Below are positions 25,661-35,535 of a DNA stretch of 64,000 nucleotides, in pieces; position 1 is the stretch's first letter; each line of letters starts with the position of its first letter. Origin of the DNA: Nocardia sp. NBC_00565 (GTDB lineage Bacteria > Actinomycetota > Actinomycetes > Mycobacteriales > Mycobacteriaceae). A model generated the notes under the pieces. That model had not been told where the DNA came from and searched no databases. It was given only the letters and a program-made list of their open reading frames with translations. The stretch covers positions 6,944,001 through 7,008,000 of the forward strand of contig NZ_CP107785.1 in NCBI RefSeq assembly GCF_036345915.1, read 5' to 3'. The translations under genes were made by a program, and so were the position numbers.

Positions 25661-26194
25661 TCAGTTACCCGTGACGACCACGGTGACACCCGAACCCGAG
25701 CTATCGGTGCGCGGTTCGGCGCTGGCGCCCAGTTCATCCGCTATCGCCAGCGCGGCTTCCTTCTCGCCGGAGCTATTGCCGTAGTACACAGTCGTTTTCG
25801 TGACATTGGGGCCCGGATAGTTCCCGACCTCGGCGACCGTCCAGCCGTTGGCGGTGAGCTCGCTCGCGGTGCGTGCGGCCAGTCCGGCAACGGTGCTGTT
25901 GTTCAGAACCCGTACCGGCACCGCACGATTCGCGGTGCTGGTCGTCGGGGTCGTTGTCGCCGCCGACGACTTGGTGGTCGTCGACGTCGAACCGGCGGTG
26001 GTGGTCGCCGCGACGGTGGTCGTGGCGGCCTGACCGGGCGGGGTGGTCGTGGATTCACCCGCACCCGAGGTATCGGAATCCGAGCTCGATAACGACATCG
26101 CGCCGAGTCCGGCGAAAACGATGGCCAGCGCGATCAACACCATCGCCAGCGCGCGCAACGGCGGCCCGCCGGAGGTGGGATTCGGGTAGCTCAC
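25661..26194 (-). CDS. LytR C-terminal domain membrane protein (Rv0431-like)
   Basis: 177 aa. One N-terminal membrane helix (LRALAMVLIALAIVFAGLGAM), a Thr/Ser-rich spacer (about 35-85) and a C-terminal LytR_C domain (about 88-177: VPVRVLNNSTVAGLAARTASEL, WTVAEVGNYPG). Topology places the domain outside the cell. In M. tuberculosis Rv0431 is reported to influence vesicle release; transfer of that role is inference. GTG start with GAGG upstream. Part of the conserved sodC-def cluster. Confidence 0.88.
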   Translation of the reverse strand: MSYPNPTSGGPPLRALAMVLIALAIVFAGLGAMSLSSSDSDTSGAGESTTTPPGQAATTTVAATTTAGSTSTTTKSSAATTTPTTSTANRAVPVRVLNNSTVAGLAARTASELTANGWTVAEVGNYPGPNVTKTTVYYGNSSGEKEAALAIADELGASAEPRTDSSGSGVTVVVTGN

Positions 26195-26338
26195 GGGCGC
26201 GCCTCGCTGACGCTCGGCTCCGCCGTGCCTATTGGCGCTGTGTCGATGGTTCGCTCGCTGCGCTCGCTCACGTCAACGACCCTAGCCGCAAAGCGGGCCC
26301 TTTGGTCGCCGCGCGGGCTCCGCTCTCACGGCGGTGCC

Positions 26339-26686
26339 TCATACCTGGAAGCCGAGCCTCCGAGCGGCTCGCGCCTTCTGCCTGCTCGCCCGCAGTCGGC
26401 GCAACCGCTTCACCAGCATGGGATCGGCGGCTAGCGCCTCCGGCCGATCCACCACCGCGTTGAGTACCTGGTAGTACCTGGTCGGCGACATGCCGAACAG
26501 CTCACGAATGGCCTCTTCCTTGGCGCCGGCGTATTTCCACCATTGCCGTTCGAAGGCCAGAATGTCGTGCTCACGACGGCTGAGACCGTCATTGTCACCC
26601 GCTACCTGCTGGGCCGCGGTGACATCTTCGCTCGCAGAAGGGCCGTCCTGGATCGCGGAAAGATTCCGAGCCGCTGCGCCGTCCAT
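26339..26686 (-). CDS. DUF3263 protein (Rv0430-like)
   Basis: 115 aa. The DUF3263 core is LSRREHDILAFERQWWKYAGAKEEAIRELFGMSPTRYYQVLNA, a helix-turn-helix-like segment that resembles small DNA-binding proteins of the sigma/anti-sigma type, followed by a very basic tail (RLRRLRASRQKARAARR). SD GAGGGAG precedes the ATG. Divergent from def. A nucleoid or transcription role is plausible but unproven. Confidence 0.88.
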   Translation of the reverse strand: MDGAAARNLSAIQDGPSASEDVTAAQQVAGDNDGLSRREHDILAFERQWWKYAGAKEEAIRELFGMSPTRYYQVLNAVVDRPEALAADPMLVKRLRRLRASRQKARAARRLGFQV

Positions 26687-26940
26687 CTTGCTCCCTCGTC
26701 GAGTAAAACCACCAGACGAAAAATGATGCTTGTACGTCGCGGATCATTCAACCACGGGCCAGCGGGATCGCCGCACCTTCGTTTCGGCGTGTTCCCTGTG
26801 TCCAATTGCGGCGTTCGCGGGTCTCTCCGTGGTTACGCTCCGCTACCGCCTCCGAGCCCGTCGCTCGCGCCGGGCTGGCCGGTAGCGAGTCGCAACGACG
26901 TTGGTTCCGGCCCGCGAACGGCATCGGCAATAATTGCCCC

Positions 26941-27531
26941 ATGGCAATCCTCCCCATCGTGATCGTCGGTGACCCCGTACTGCACAACCCGACCGAGCGG
27001 GTCACCCAAACGCCGGAGGAGCTGGCCGAGCTGATCGCGGATATGTACGAGACGCTCGATGCCGCCAACGGCGTCGGGCTGGCGGCCAACCAGGTCGGCG
27101 TGCCGCTGCGACTGTTCGTCTACGACTGCCCCGATATCGATGCGAAGGGGTCGGCCGTGCGGCGCAAGGGCGCGGTGATCAATCCGGTGCTGGAGACCTC
27201 GGAGATTCCGGAGACCATGCCCGATCCCGACGACAACGACGAGGGCTGCCTATCGGTGCCGGGCGAGCAGTTCCCCACCGGCCGCGCCGAATGGGCGCGC
27301 GTCACCGGGATCGATGAGCAGGGCAATCCGGTCGATATCGAGGGCAAGGGCTTCTTCGCGCGCATGCTGCAGCACGAGGTCGGGCATCTCGACGGCTATG
27401 TTTATGTGGATGTGCTGGTCGGCCGCAATGCGCGGGCGGCCAAGAAGGCGATCAAGCGGAATGGTTGGGGCATACCGGGACTCAGCTGGATCCCCGGGAC
27501 GGTGCCCGATCCGTTCGGACACGATGACTGA
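26941..27531 (+). CDS. def: Peptide deformylase
   Basis: 196 aa. Removes the formyl group from nascent proteins. All three motifs are present: [18 protein letters not shown] (metal Cys) and QHEVGHLDG (HExxH). The actinobacterial insertion [13 protein letters not shown] is also seen. The ATG at 26941 has no SD; AATAAT ends 6 nt upstream, so a leaderless start is likely. The stop overlaps the start of the GNAT gene by 8 nt, as in the Rv0429c/Rv0428c pair. Confidence 0.95.
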   Translation: MAILPIVIVGDPVLHNPTERVTQTPEELAELIADMYETLDAANGVGLAANQVGVPLRLFVYDCPDIDAKGSAVRRKGAVINPVLETSEIPETMPDPDDNDEGCLSVPGEQFPTGRAEWARVTGIDEQGNPVDIEGKGFFARMLQHEVGHLDGYVYVDVLVGRNARAAKKAIKRNGWGIPGLSWIPGTVPDPFGHDD

Positions 27532-28516
27532 CACCGCAGACTCGGGTTCCGGGGGCGATATCGCGCTCGGCCGTCGGGTGGTGCTGCGCTATCGGTTGCC
27601 CGCGGGTTATCCACAACCGCTCACCGATGTTATCGGCGAACTGGTTTCGCTGGACCCGCCGACCGTGCGCGCCGCGGACGGTCAGGTGGTTTCGGTCGCG
27701 CGTGATCGCGTGGTGGCGATGAAAGCGTTGGGGCCGAGGCCGATTCGGACCAGGGAGATCCGGGCGCTGGAGGCCGCTGCCGCGAACGCCTGGCCCGGTA
27801 TCGAACAGGCCTGGATCGACGGGTGGCTGTTGCGCGCCGGAAACGGATACACCAATCGCGCCAATTCCGCTGTGCCACTGGGTAGCTCGGACGGTCCGGC
27901 GGCAATCGGCGCGGAGACGCTGCACCGGATCGGCGAGTGGTACACCGCGCACGGTTTGCCGGTACAGCTCGCACTGCCCGATCGACTTGCCCCGCTGCCG
28001 CCGGGCTGGCGCAGTTGGCAGGAGACCCGGCTGCTGGCCATCGATATCGAGAATTTCGTCCTGCCCCAGGGCCCGCCGATGGTGCGCATCACACCGACGC
28101 CCGACCAGTCCTGGCTGGATATGCACCGCTACGGCGGCAACGACCCAGCGACACACGATGTTTCACCGCCGCAACCGTTGGCGGAGGTATTGGCCGCGGT
28201 GCACGACGGCGAGTTGGGATTCGCCACACTCGGCCTGCCCCAACCCATCGCCATCGGCCGTGGTGCGCTCACCACCGCATCCGACGGCCGTCGCTGGATC
28301 GGCCTGACCTGCGTCGCGGTGGCGAGCGAGCACCGCAGGCACGGACTGGGCTCACTGATCTGCGCGGAGCTGATCCGCTGGGGCGCCGACCGCGGCGCCA
28401 CCCATGCCTACCTGCAGGTCGAGGCCGAGAACACCGGGGCCATCGCGCTGTACGACCAACTCGGCTTCCTCGACCATCACGGCTATCGATATGCCACGCC
28501 GGACGGCCCTCGCTGA
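27524..28516 (+). CDS. GNAT family N-acetyltransferase (Rv0428c-like)
   Basis: 330 aa. The N-terminal 65 residues form a small beta domain ([25 protein letters not shown]); the rest is a double GNAT-like fold, with the acetyl-CoA loop [22 protein letters not shown] and the C-terminal [20 protein letters not shown] in the last 80 residues. The M. tuberculosis relative was described as a GNAT that binds acetyl-CoA; substrate uncertain. ATG 27524 lies inside the def 3' end. Confidence 0.9.
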   Translation: MTDTADSGSGGDIALGRRVVLRYRLPAGYPQPLTDVIGELVSLDPPTVRAADGQVVSVARDRVVAMKALGPRPIRTREIRALEAAAANAWPGIEQAWIDGWLLRAGNGYTNRANSAVPLGSSDGPAAIGAETLHRIGEWYTAHGLPVQLALPDRLAPLPPGWRSWQETRLLAIDIENFVLPQGPPMVRITPTPDQSWLDMHRYGGNDPATHDVSPPQPLAEVLAAVHDGELGFATLGLPQPIAIGRGALTTASDGRRWIGLTCVAVASEHRRHGLGSLICAELIRWGADRGATHAYLQVEAENTGAIALYDQLGFLDHHGYRYATPDGPR

Positions 28517-28570
28517 ACCACCGGTCCTGCGGTAGAACAGACCTATACCCCATTGTGAAGGAAGGCATCC

Positions 28571-29386
28571 GTGCGTCTCGCGACCTGGAACGTCAACTCG
28601 ATCCGCTCCCGCATCGACCGCGTAGCGGAGTTCCTCGACCGCCAGGACATCGACGTACTCGCCATCCAGGAAACCAAGTGCCGAGACGACCAGTTCCCCT
28701 TCGAACGTTTCGATGAACTCGGCTACGAGGTCGCGCATTTCGGACTCAACCAGTGGAACGGTGTGGCCATCGCCTCCCGCATCGGCCTCGACGACGTCGC
28801 GCAGGCCTTCCCGGACCAGCCAGGCTTCGATAAGGATGCGGGCGAATCCCTGCTCAGCGCACCGATTGTCGAGGCTCGCGCGATCGGCGCGACCTGCGGC
28901 GGAATCCGCGTATGGAGCCTCTACATCCCGAACGGCCGCACCCTCGACGACCCACACTATGCCTACAAACTCGACTGGCTCGCCACCCTGCGGGCCGACA
29001 GCGCCCGCTGGCTCGCCGACGTCCCCGACGCCCAGATCGCCCTCGTCGGCGACTGGAATATCGCCCCCACCGACGACGACGTCTGGTCCGTCGAATTCTT
29101 CGCCGACAAAACCCACACCTCCCAGCCCGAACGCGACGCCTTCAACGCCTTCCTCGACACCGGCTTCGCCGACATCATGCGTCCCTTCGCCCCCGGCCCC
29201 GGCGTCTACACCTACTGGGACTACACCCAGTTGCGCTTCCCCCGCAAAGAAGGCATGCGCATCGATTTCATCCTCGGCTCCCCCACCCTCACCGCCCGCG
29301 CAAAGGACGCCTTCGTCGACCGCGAGGAACGAAAAGGCAAGGGCGCCAGCGACCACGCCCCGGTAATCGCCGAATTCACCGACTAG
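28571..29386 (+). CDS. xthA: Exodeoxyribonuclease III
   Basis: 271 aa, Mg-dependent AP endonuclease/3'-5' exonuclease of base-excision repair. Motifs: TWNVNSIRSR, AIQETKCRDDQFP (metal Glu), YIPNGRTLDDP, LVGDWNIAPTDDDVW and the terminal GASDHAPV with catalytic Asp-His. GTG 28571 is preceded by GAAGGAAGG. Third gene of the conserved def-GNAT-xthA run. Confidence 0.95.
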   Translation: MRLATWNVNSIRSRIDRVAEFLDRQDIDVLAIQETKCRDDQFPFERFDELGYEVAHFGLNQWNGVAIASRIGLDDVAQAFPDQPGFDKDAGESLLSAPIVEARAIGATCGGIRVWSLYIPNGRTLDDPHYAYKLDWLATLRADSARWLADVPDAQIALVGDWNIAPTDDDVWSVEFFADKTHTSQPERDAFNAFLDTGFADIMRPFAPGPGVYTYWDYTQLRFPRKEGMRIDFILGSPTLTARAKDAFVDREERKGKGASDHAPVIAEFTD

Positions 29387-29485
29387 GAGCTGGTGTCATC
29401 GCCAGCTTCCACGAGGTCGTGGTACGCGACATCTCCGGCCCGAAGCTGTCGGATGGATCGCTCGAGATGACGGGCGAGCCGCGGA

Positions 29486-31405
29486 CTAGGGGTTCATTTC
29501 GTACCCGCCCGCGTGCGCACGCGCCTGAGCGAGCACCTGTTCGAAGCGCGCCTGGTCGGCAATCGGTCGCCGGATCAGGTCCAGTGACCTGGTCTGTTGC
29601 GGCTTGGTTGCGGCGGGCTTGGTGTGCAGAGTCAGTGCGTTCTTGGAGAATTCGCGGACGAAGGCGTCGAAGATCTGGTCCAGGACGGGCGTGCTGGTGC
29701 CCTCGATTTCGGCTTGCTCGAGGATCAGCTGGGCGTAGGGGACCGCCGTGAAGAGCTCGCCGAGGGCGAAGAGGAAGTCGACGTCGCGTTGCTGGGCGGC
29801 GGTTGGGGCGGCGGCGGCCAGGAAGGTCTGGAAGGCGAGGGCCTGCTCCAGGAAGACCGCGACGTTCGGTACGTGCGTAAACTTCTCGAAGACCGGACGC
29901 CAGTCGCGGAACCGGATGCGGCCGAGGCCGCTGCTCGGACCCTGCCGGAACAGGAATTCGTCATCGGCGGCATCGCGCCGGGTCGGGACCGGCGCGTAGT
30001 CCGCGCCCGCCAGCTCCTTGCGCAGCTTCGGCACCGCCGCCCCGGCGCGCGGCGCGAGCCGACGACTCGACCAGCTCAACGCACCCGATACCGCGCGCAC
30101 CGTGCCCTTCGGCGCGACCGCGGCGCCGGGCAGATATCGCAGGGCGGCCAATCCGGCATCGGCCGGATGGAACATGTAGTTGGCCATGAACTTCAGCGAC
30201 AGCGCCATATTCACGTGCACGGTGCCTTCGAGGCGCGGCAGGCCGAAGAGCCCGAGCATCGCCATCGGGAAGTACATATCGTTCTCGAAGCCGCGGGCCG
30301 CGATTACATCCGCGAGATCCTCGGTGATCCGCTGCCCCTGCCTCGTCACGGTCATCTTCTCGATGGCGTTGAACAGCAGATAGCGACGGTCATCCGGAGA
30401 GGCAGAGCGCAAGTAGTCGATGGCCCGCTCGCTGTAGAGCTTCATGCCGAGCAGCCGCGCGTAGGAGTCGGTCATCAGCGAGCGCACCTGCGGGAATTCG
30501 GTTACCCGGTGCCCGAACAGGATTCGATTCTCGGCATGCGTAATCGCCTCGTAGAAGGCGTGTTCACACGCGCCGACCGCGCCGAAACCGAGATTGAACT
30601 TGCCGACATTCACGGTGTTCATCGCGGCATGGAACGCACTCTCACCGCGGTGCAGGATGTCTTCCTCGGCAACCGGATATTTCTCCAGATCGAAGGCCGC
30701 CACATACATCTGGCTGTCGACGACATTGCGGCGCAACTTGTAGTTCTTGTGCTTGCTATCGGCGACGAAGAACAGATACCCCTCGTAATCTTCTTGCGTC
30801 GGCTTACTTTCCAGCGCCTTGGCGCTGTCGATGATCGGCTTATCGGACCGGCGACCGAACACCGAAACCATGCCCGCCAGATTCCCGTTGCCGATGTAAT
30901 GCTTACTCCCCGAAGCGGTGTAGCCGTCGCGCTCGGGAGTTAGCACCATATCGGTGGAGTAGACGTCGGCGCCGTGGTCCTTCTCGGACAGACCGAAGGC
31001 GAAGATCTCACCGGAATCCAGCAGCGCCGCCGCCTTCTGCTTCGCGGCCTTGTTCTCGCTCTGCCAGATCGGGCCGAGCCCGAGAATGGTGACCTGCCAG
31101 ACGTACCAGTAGGACATGCCGTAGAAGCCGAGGATCGTGCTCATCATGGCGATCCGGCCGGTATCCCAGCGCTTGTTCGGATCACCGTTCGCCTCGGCCG
31201 CCGGGGTGAGGAAGGTCGCGAACACCCGCTCGCGCTTCACGAAATCGAGGAAGTCGGAGTACCAGATCCGCTCCCGGTCGTCATGCTTCAACGCCGCCTT
31301 GCCCCTGGCCTCGAACCACTCCACGGTGGCGCGCAACAGCCTGCGGGTCTCCGCGTCGAACTCGGCGAACTCGCAGGTCTTCGGGTTGAACAGGGTTTCG
31401 GTCAT
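29486..31405 (-). CDS. Acyl-CoA dehydrogenase/oxidase family flavoprotein
   Basis: 639 aa, longer than usual acyl-CoA dehydrogenases and closer in size to acyl-CoA oxidase-like members. FAD-contact segment FAFGLSEKDHGADVYSTDM (about 150-170) and the middle domain GSKHYIGNGNLAGMVSVFGR are clear; the C-terminal 200 residues are a separate helical domain. Likely oxidises a fatty acyl-CoA; chain length unknown. The ATG at 31405 has GAGGAG 7 nt upstream (TTG one codon earlier is less likely). Divergent from a TetR regulator 117 bp away, which probably controls it. Confidence 0.88.
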   Translation of the reverse strand: MTETLFNPKTCEFAEFDAETRRLLRATVEWFEARGKAALKHDDRERIWYSDFLDFVKRERVFATFLTPAAEANGDPNKRWDTGRIAMMSTILGFYGMSYWYVWQVTILGLGPIWQSENKAAKQKAAALLDSGEIFAFGLSEKDHGADVYSTDMVLTPERDGYTASGSKHYIGNGNLAGMVSVFGRRSDKPIIDSAKALESKPTQEDYEGYLFFVADSKHKNYKLRRNVVDSQMYVAAFDLEKYPVAEEDILHRGESAFHAAMNTVNVGKFNLGFGAVGACEHAFYEAITHAENRILFGHRVTEFPQVRSLMTDSYARLLGMKLYSERAIDYLRSASPDDRRYLLFNAIEKMTVTRQGQRITEDLADVIAARGFENDMYFPMAMLGLFGLPRLEGTVHVNMALSLKFMANYMFHPADAGLAALRYLPGAAVAPKGTVRAVSGALSWSSRRLAPRAGAAVPKLRKELAGADYAPVPTRRDAADDEFLFRQGPSSGLGRIRFRDWRPVFEKFTHVPNVAVFLEQALAFQTFLAAAAPTAAQQRDVDFLFALGELFTAVPYAQLILEQAEIEGTSTPVLDQIFDAFVREFSKNALTLHTKPAATKPQQTRSLDLIRRPIADQARFEQVLAQARAHAGGYEMNP

Positions 31406-31522
31406 CAATGACTCCTCGGCTGCTCGGCGATTTCATTCATGACTGTAGCATTATTGTTCACTCATGTAGGAATTTGATCTTCAGGCTCAGGACCTGCGCG
31501 AACCCCTGATATCTTGGTGCCT

Positions 31523-32149
31523 ATGGGTAGCGAGACGGCCGTGCAACCACGGCAGCGGGCACAGCATTTGGGTCCCGAGCGCCGCCGCCCCCAGGTCCTC
31601 GACACCGCGCTGGCGATCGCGGTGGAGCACGGCATCGCGGCGGTCACCATGGCCGCGATCGCCGAGCGGATGAAAGTCACCCGGCCCGTCGTGTACGCCT
31701 GCTTTCCCGATCGCGTCGAACTGATCGAGGCACTCATCGAGCGCGAGGAAACCTTCCTCGTCGGCGGGCTGCTCGAGGTGCTGCCCCGCCGCGATGTCGA
31801 CGCGGGCGAGACCGTCTTCATCGACGGCTTCCGCGCACTACTGGAGAAGGCGGCCGATCGACCCGACGCCTGGCGGCTGCTGTACGGCAATCCCGATCCG
31901 GCCGTTGCGGATTCGTTCGGACGCGGACGCAAACTCGCCGTCGAGCGCTGCACCATACTGCTGCGACCGACGTTGCGCGCGTGGGGCACCGAGAATGCCG
32001 AGCGCAAACTGCCGGCACTGGTGGAGCTGTGGGTATCGGCGGGCGAGGGCGCGGTCCGCACCCTGCTCGCCGGCTCGGGCGACTGGGATCCGCAGAGCCT
32101 GGGGGCCTTTGTCGGCGCGGCCGTCTACCGCGCGCTGCGGCATGCCTGA
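31523..32149 (+). CDS. TetR family regulator, divergent from the acyl-CoA dehydrogenase
   Basis: 208 aa. N-terminal helix-turn-helix: VLDTALAIAVEHGIAAVTMAAIAERMKVTRPVVYACFPDRVELIEAL, with a ligand domain after it. The ATG at 31523 has no SD but TATCTT (31510-31515) ends 7 nt upstream, so it is probably leaderless; a GTG at 31514 is the alternative. Neighbour logic suggests it represses the divergent dehydrogenase. It could also act on the hmgA promoter downstream. Confidence 0.88.
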   Translation: MGSETAVQPRQRAQHLGPERRRPQVLDTALAIAVEHGIAAVTMAAIAERMKVTRPVVYACFPDRVELIEALIEREETFLVGGLLEVLPRRDVDAGETVFIDGFRALLEKAADRPDAWRLLYGNPDPAVADSFGRGRKLAVERCTILLRPTLRAWGTENAERKLPALVELWVSAGEGAVRTLLAGSGDWDPQSLGAFVGAAVYRALRHA

Positions 32150-32315
32150 GCACCCGTCGGACGACTGACAATTGTTCAGCAGTCGGCTTCATCACTAGGC
32201 GAAATGCCGCTCAACCGGGTGATCCTCCGACAAAATGTCCACCGATCCGGCCGCTTTTCCAACCACCCGGCACTACGATGGAAGCAAATCCAGCGACCCG
32301 GCCGGAGGTGCGGTC

Positions 32316-33560
32316 ATGGCGTTTTATCGGCAGGTTGGAGCGGTGCCACCGAAACGGCACACGCAGCATCGCGACGATCAGGGACAGCTCTATTACGAAG
32401 AGCTGATGGGCGAGGAGGGCTTCTCCGGCGATTCTTCACTCCTGTACCACCGCGGCCTGCCGCCCGCCATTGTCGACTCGACCGTATGGGAGCTGCCGGA
32501 TCAGACCCTGACACCGAATCACCCACTGCGCCACCGACATCTGCGCCTGCACCAACTCTTCCCCGGCGACACCCCGGCCAGCACCGACCCGGTCACCGGC
32601 CGGCGGTTACTGCTCGGCAATTCCGACGTACGGATCTCCTATGTCGTGGCCAAGGGCGCCTCACCGCTGTACCGCAATGCGATCGGCGATGAGCTGGTGT
32701 ACGTGGAATCCGGTACCGCCGTGGTCGAAACGGTCTTCGGCGCGATCCCGGCCCGGCAGGGCGACCAGGTCCTGATTCCGCGGGCGACCACCCATCGCTG
32801 GCTGCCGAGCGGCCCGGAACCGCTGTGCGCGTATGTGATCGAGGCCGCGAGCCATATCACCCCACCGAAGCGCTATCTGTCGAAATTCGGTCAGCTGCTG
32901 GAACATTCGCCCTACTGCGAGCGGGATCTGCACGGGCCGTGGGAACCGTTACTCGCCACCGGAACCGATATCGAGGTGCTGGTGAAGCACCGTCCCGGCG
33001 GTCGCGTGGTCGGCACCCGGATGATCTACGCGACCCATCCCTTCGATGTGGTCGGCTGGGACGGCTGCCTGTATCCGCTCACCTTCAATATCGCCGATTT
33101 CGAACCGCTCACCGGCCGCGTGCATCAGCCGCCGCCCGCGCATCAGGCGTTCGAGGGGATCAACTTCGTGGTGTGCAATTTCGTGCCGCGCAAGGTCGAC
33201 TACCACCCGCTCTCGATTCCGGTGCCGTACTACCACTCCAATGTCGACAGCGACGAGATCATGTTCTATTGCGGCGGAAACTACGAGGCGCGTGGAGGTT
33301 CCGGGATCGGGCCGGGTTCGGTGTCGGTGCATCCCGGCGGCTATGCGCACGGCCCGCAACCCGGCGCGTACGAACGCAGCATCGGTATCGAATTCTTCGA
33401 CGAACTCGCGGTCATGGTCGATACCTTCCGACCGCTCGAGCTCGGCGAGGGCGCGCTGACCTGCGAGGATCCCGGCTACGCATGGACCTGGTCGGGTCGC
33501 GGACCGCAGTCCGACGGCCACCGACGCCCGCCCGCGGACCAGCGCCGTGGTCCCGCATGA
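32316..33560 (+). CDS. hmgA: Homogentisate 1,2-dioxygenase
   Basis: 414 aa cupin enzyme that opens the ring of homogentisate to maleylacetoacetate in Tyr/Phe breakdown. Iron ligands are in VPYYHSNVDSDEIMFYCGG (His, Glu) and HPGGYAHGPQPGAYE (His). The ATG at 32316 follows GGAGG at 7 nt; the frame is open to 32235 without coding quality. Its stop overlaps the fahA start (ATGA). No 4-hydroxyphenylpyruvate dioxygenase or maleylacetoacetate isomerase is in the window. Confidence 0.94.
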   Translation: MAFYRQVGAVPPKRHTQHRDDQGQLYYEELMGEEGFSGDSSLLYHRGLPPAIVDSTVWELPDQTLTPNHPLRHRHLRLHQLFPGDTPASTDPVTGRRLLLGNSDVRISYVVAKGASPLYRNAIGDELVYVESGTAVVETVFGAIPARQGDQVLIPRATTHRWLPSGPEPLCAYVIEAASHITPPKRYLSKFGQLLEHSPYCERDLHGPWEPLLATGTDIEVLVKHRPGGRVVGTRMIYATHPFDVVGWDGCLYPLTFNIADFEPLTGRVHQPPPAHQAFEGINFVVCNFVPRKVDYHPLSIPVPYYHSNVDSDEIMFYCGGNYEARGGSGIGPGSVSVHPGGYAHGPQPGAYERSIGIEFFDELAVMVDTFRPLELGEGALTCEDPGYAWTWSGRGPQSDGHRRPPADQRRGPA

Positions 33561-34741
33561 AAACGCGTATCGAAGTACCCGAGGACTCCCTTTTCGGTCC
33601 CGACAATCTCCCCTACGGCGTCTTCGCGCCCGAGGCCCAGGACTTGCGCGTCGGCGTCCGGATCGGCGAGCAGGTCATCGATCTTGCGGCGGCACTGGAG
33701 GATTCGGTATTCGCCGAGCCGAACCTCAACGCGTTCATGGCGCAGGGACCCCGCCGTTGGCGTGCGGTGCGCGACCGCGTCCGCGAGCTGGTGGATACCG
33801 AAATACCCACGGCGGCAGTCCATCTGCTCCGCGATGTGCGCACCACCTTGCCGGTGCGAATAGGTGACTACGTCGACTTCTACGCCAGTATCGATCACGC
33901 GACGAACCTCGGCCGACTGTTCCGCCCCGATTCCGAACCGCTGCTGCCCAATTGGCGGCATCTGCCGGTCGGGTACCACGGACGCGCGGGGACCGTGGTG
34001 GTCTCCGGGACCGATATCGTCCGGCCACACGGTCAGCGTCGAACATCGTCCGGCACACCGGATTTCGGTCCGTCACAGCGACTGGATATCGAGGCGGAGC
34101 TCGGCTTTCTGGTCGGGGTCGGCTCCGAACTCGGCACGCCCATCGACATCGAGGAGTTCGATGAGCACGTCTTCGGCGTCGCGCTGGTGAACGACTGGTC
34201 CGCACGGGATATCCAGGCGTGGGAGTATCAGCCGCTCGGGCCGTTCCTCGGCAAATCCTTCGCGACCTCGCTCTCGGCCTGGGTCACCCCGCTGGCCGCG
34301 CTCGAGGCGGCCCGCATACCGCTACCGGCGCAAACGCCCGAACCGCTCCCCTATCTCCGCCGCAGCAAGCCGTGGGGACTCGATATCGACTTGGCCGTGC
34401 GCTGGAACGGCCAAACCGTCGCGCACCCACCGTATTCCCGGATGTACTGGTCACCGGCGCAGATGCTCGCGCATCTCACCGCCAACGGCGCCGCCACCCG
34501 CCCCGGCGACCTCTACGCCTCGGGCACGATCTCCGGACCGGAGCCGGACCAGCGCGGCTCGTTCATCGAATTATCCTGGGGTGGAGCCGAACCCGTCGCC
34601 GTGAACGGTCTGCATCGCACCTTTCTGGAGGACGGCGACGAGGTGGTCATCACTGCCTCGGCCCCTGGACCGAATCGGCGGCGCATCGGTCTCGGCGAGG
34701 TCCGCGGGCGTATCTGGCGCGCCCACGAAGCGCATCGATGA
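33557..34741 (+). CDS. fahA: Fumarylacetoacetase
   Basis: 394 aa. Cleaves fumarylacetoacetate to fumarate and acetoacetate, the last step of the pathway begun by hmgA. Typical segments: the N-terminal FGPDNLPYGVF, then DFYASIDHATNLGRLFRP, LPVGYHGRAGTVVVSG, LDIEAELGFLVG (metal Glu residues) and FGVALVNDWSARDIQAWEYQPLG. Coupled to hmgA by a 4-nt overlap. Convergent with a TetR gene 8 nt away. Confidence 0.95.
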   Translation: MKTRIEVPEDSLFGPDNLPYGVFAPEAQDLRVGVRIGEQVIDLAAALEDSVFAEPNLNAFMAQGPRRWRAVRDRVRELVDTEIPTAAVHLLRDVRTTLPVRIGDYVDFYASIDHATNLGRLFRPDSEPLLPNWRHLPVGYHGRAGTVVVSGTDIVRPHGQRRTSSGTPDFGPSQRLDIEAELGFLVGVGSELGTPIDIEEFDEHVFGVALVNDWSARDIQAWEYQPLGPFLGKSFATSLSAWVTPLAALEAARIPLPAQTPEPLPYLRRSKPWGLDIDLAVRWNGQTVAHPPYSRMYWSPAQMLAHLTANGAATRPGDLYASGTISGPEPDQRGSFIELSWGGAEPVAVNGLHRTFLEDGDEVVITASAPGPNRRRIGLGEVRGRIWRAHEAHR

Positions 34742-34749
34742 TGGGGTGA

Positions 34750-35439
34750 TCAGCGCCCGGCGGCCACTCGGACACCGGCATCGACCACGGTGATGAACCG
34801 GATCAGATCCTCAGTGAGCGTATCGACCATATCGGGGGCGCCACCGTCGTCGTGATGGTGCAGCCAGTCCGCGACGAGTTCGAACATGCCGCCGATGGTG
34901 GCCAGCGCCAACGCGATTCGCCTGCGCTGCGCCTCCGGGTCGGCCGATTCCGCGCCGGACCACTGCCGGTCGAGGAAGGCCGCCGCCCAGCGCCGATTAC
35001 CGCGCCGTTGCCGCTCCACAGCCGGTGAGATGCCGCCCGCCTCACCGAAGGTCACCCTGGCCAGCCGCGGATCGTCGGCGATGGCGTGTACAAAGGCGGC
35101 GATAATGGCCGCTGCGCGCTCCGGCCACGGCAGTTCGGCGGACACGGTGGCCGCCTCGATGGCCCGCTGCTGAATCTGCTCGGTGAGGTGGGTGAGCAGC
35201 GCGCCGTAGCACGCTTCCTTGCTGTCGAAATGGTCGTAGAAACCCTTGGTTCCGACGAAGGCGCGCTGACAGATCTGTTCGATCGACGTACCCGAAAAGC
35301 TTTGCTCGGCAAACAGTTCGGTGGCCGCGTCGAGCAGTTGACTGCGCCGTTGCGCACTGCGTTGCGCGGCGTCGAGGCCACGGATACGGCGCCGCGCCGG
35401 AGTCGGATCGGGCCGCGCGGCGGATTTGCTGCGGGTCAT
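34750..35439 (-). CDS. TetR family regulator, divergent from the lipase
   Basis: 229 aa. DNA-binding domain RSQLLDAATELFAEQSFSGTSIEQICQRAFVGTKGFYDHFDSKEA preceded by a basic tail. ATG 35439 lacks an SD; TATGGT ends 6 nt upstream (35446-35451), a leaderless signature. The intergenic region to the lipase holds a perfect palindrome (35467-35480) that could be its operator. Confidence 0.88.
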   Translation of the reverse strand: MTRSKSAARPDPTPARRRIRGLDAAQRSAQRRSQLLDAATELFAEQSFSGTSIEQICQRAFVGTKGFYDHFDSKEACYGALLTHLTEQIQQRAIEAATVSAELPWPERAAAIIAAFVHAIADDPRLARVTFGEAGGISPAVERQRRGNRRWAAAFLDRQWSGAESADPEAQRRRIALALATIGGMFELVADWLHHHDDGGAPDMVDTLTEDLIRFITVVDAGVRVAAGR

Positions 35440-35466
35440 GTATCGACCATAGCCGGAGCAATTTCG

Positions 35467-35480
35467 ACAAGACTTCTTGT
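35467..35480. promoter_or_regulatory. Operator-like palindrome ACAAGA-CT-TCTTGT
   Basis: Perfect 6-bp arms. It overlaps the -35 side of the lipase promoter and lies just upstream of the TetR -10, the expected place for control of both divergent genes. Confidence 0.55.
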
Positions 35481-35505
35481 TGGTAACAGGAGATCGTGTT
35501 GTAAT
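35477..35505 (+). promoter_or_regulatory. Sigma-A-type promoter of the lipase gene
   Basis: TTGTTG (35477-35482), 17-bp spacer, TGTAAT (35500-35505). Transcription would start near 35512, about 24 nt before the GTG, leaving room for the GGAAGGGG ribosome site. Confidence 0.5.
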
Positions 35506-35535
35506 CGCTGTCACGTCGATGCGGAAGGGGCAGAC

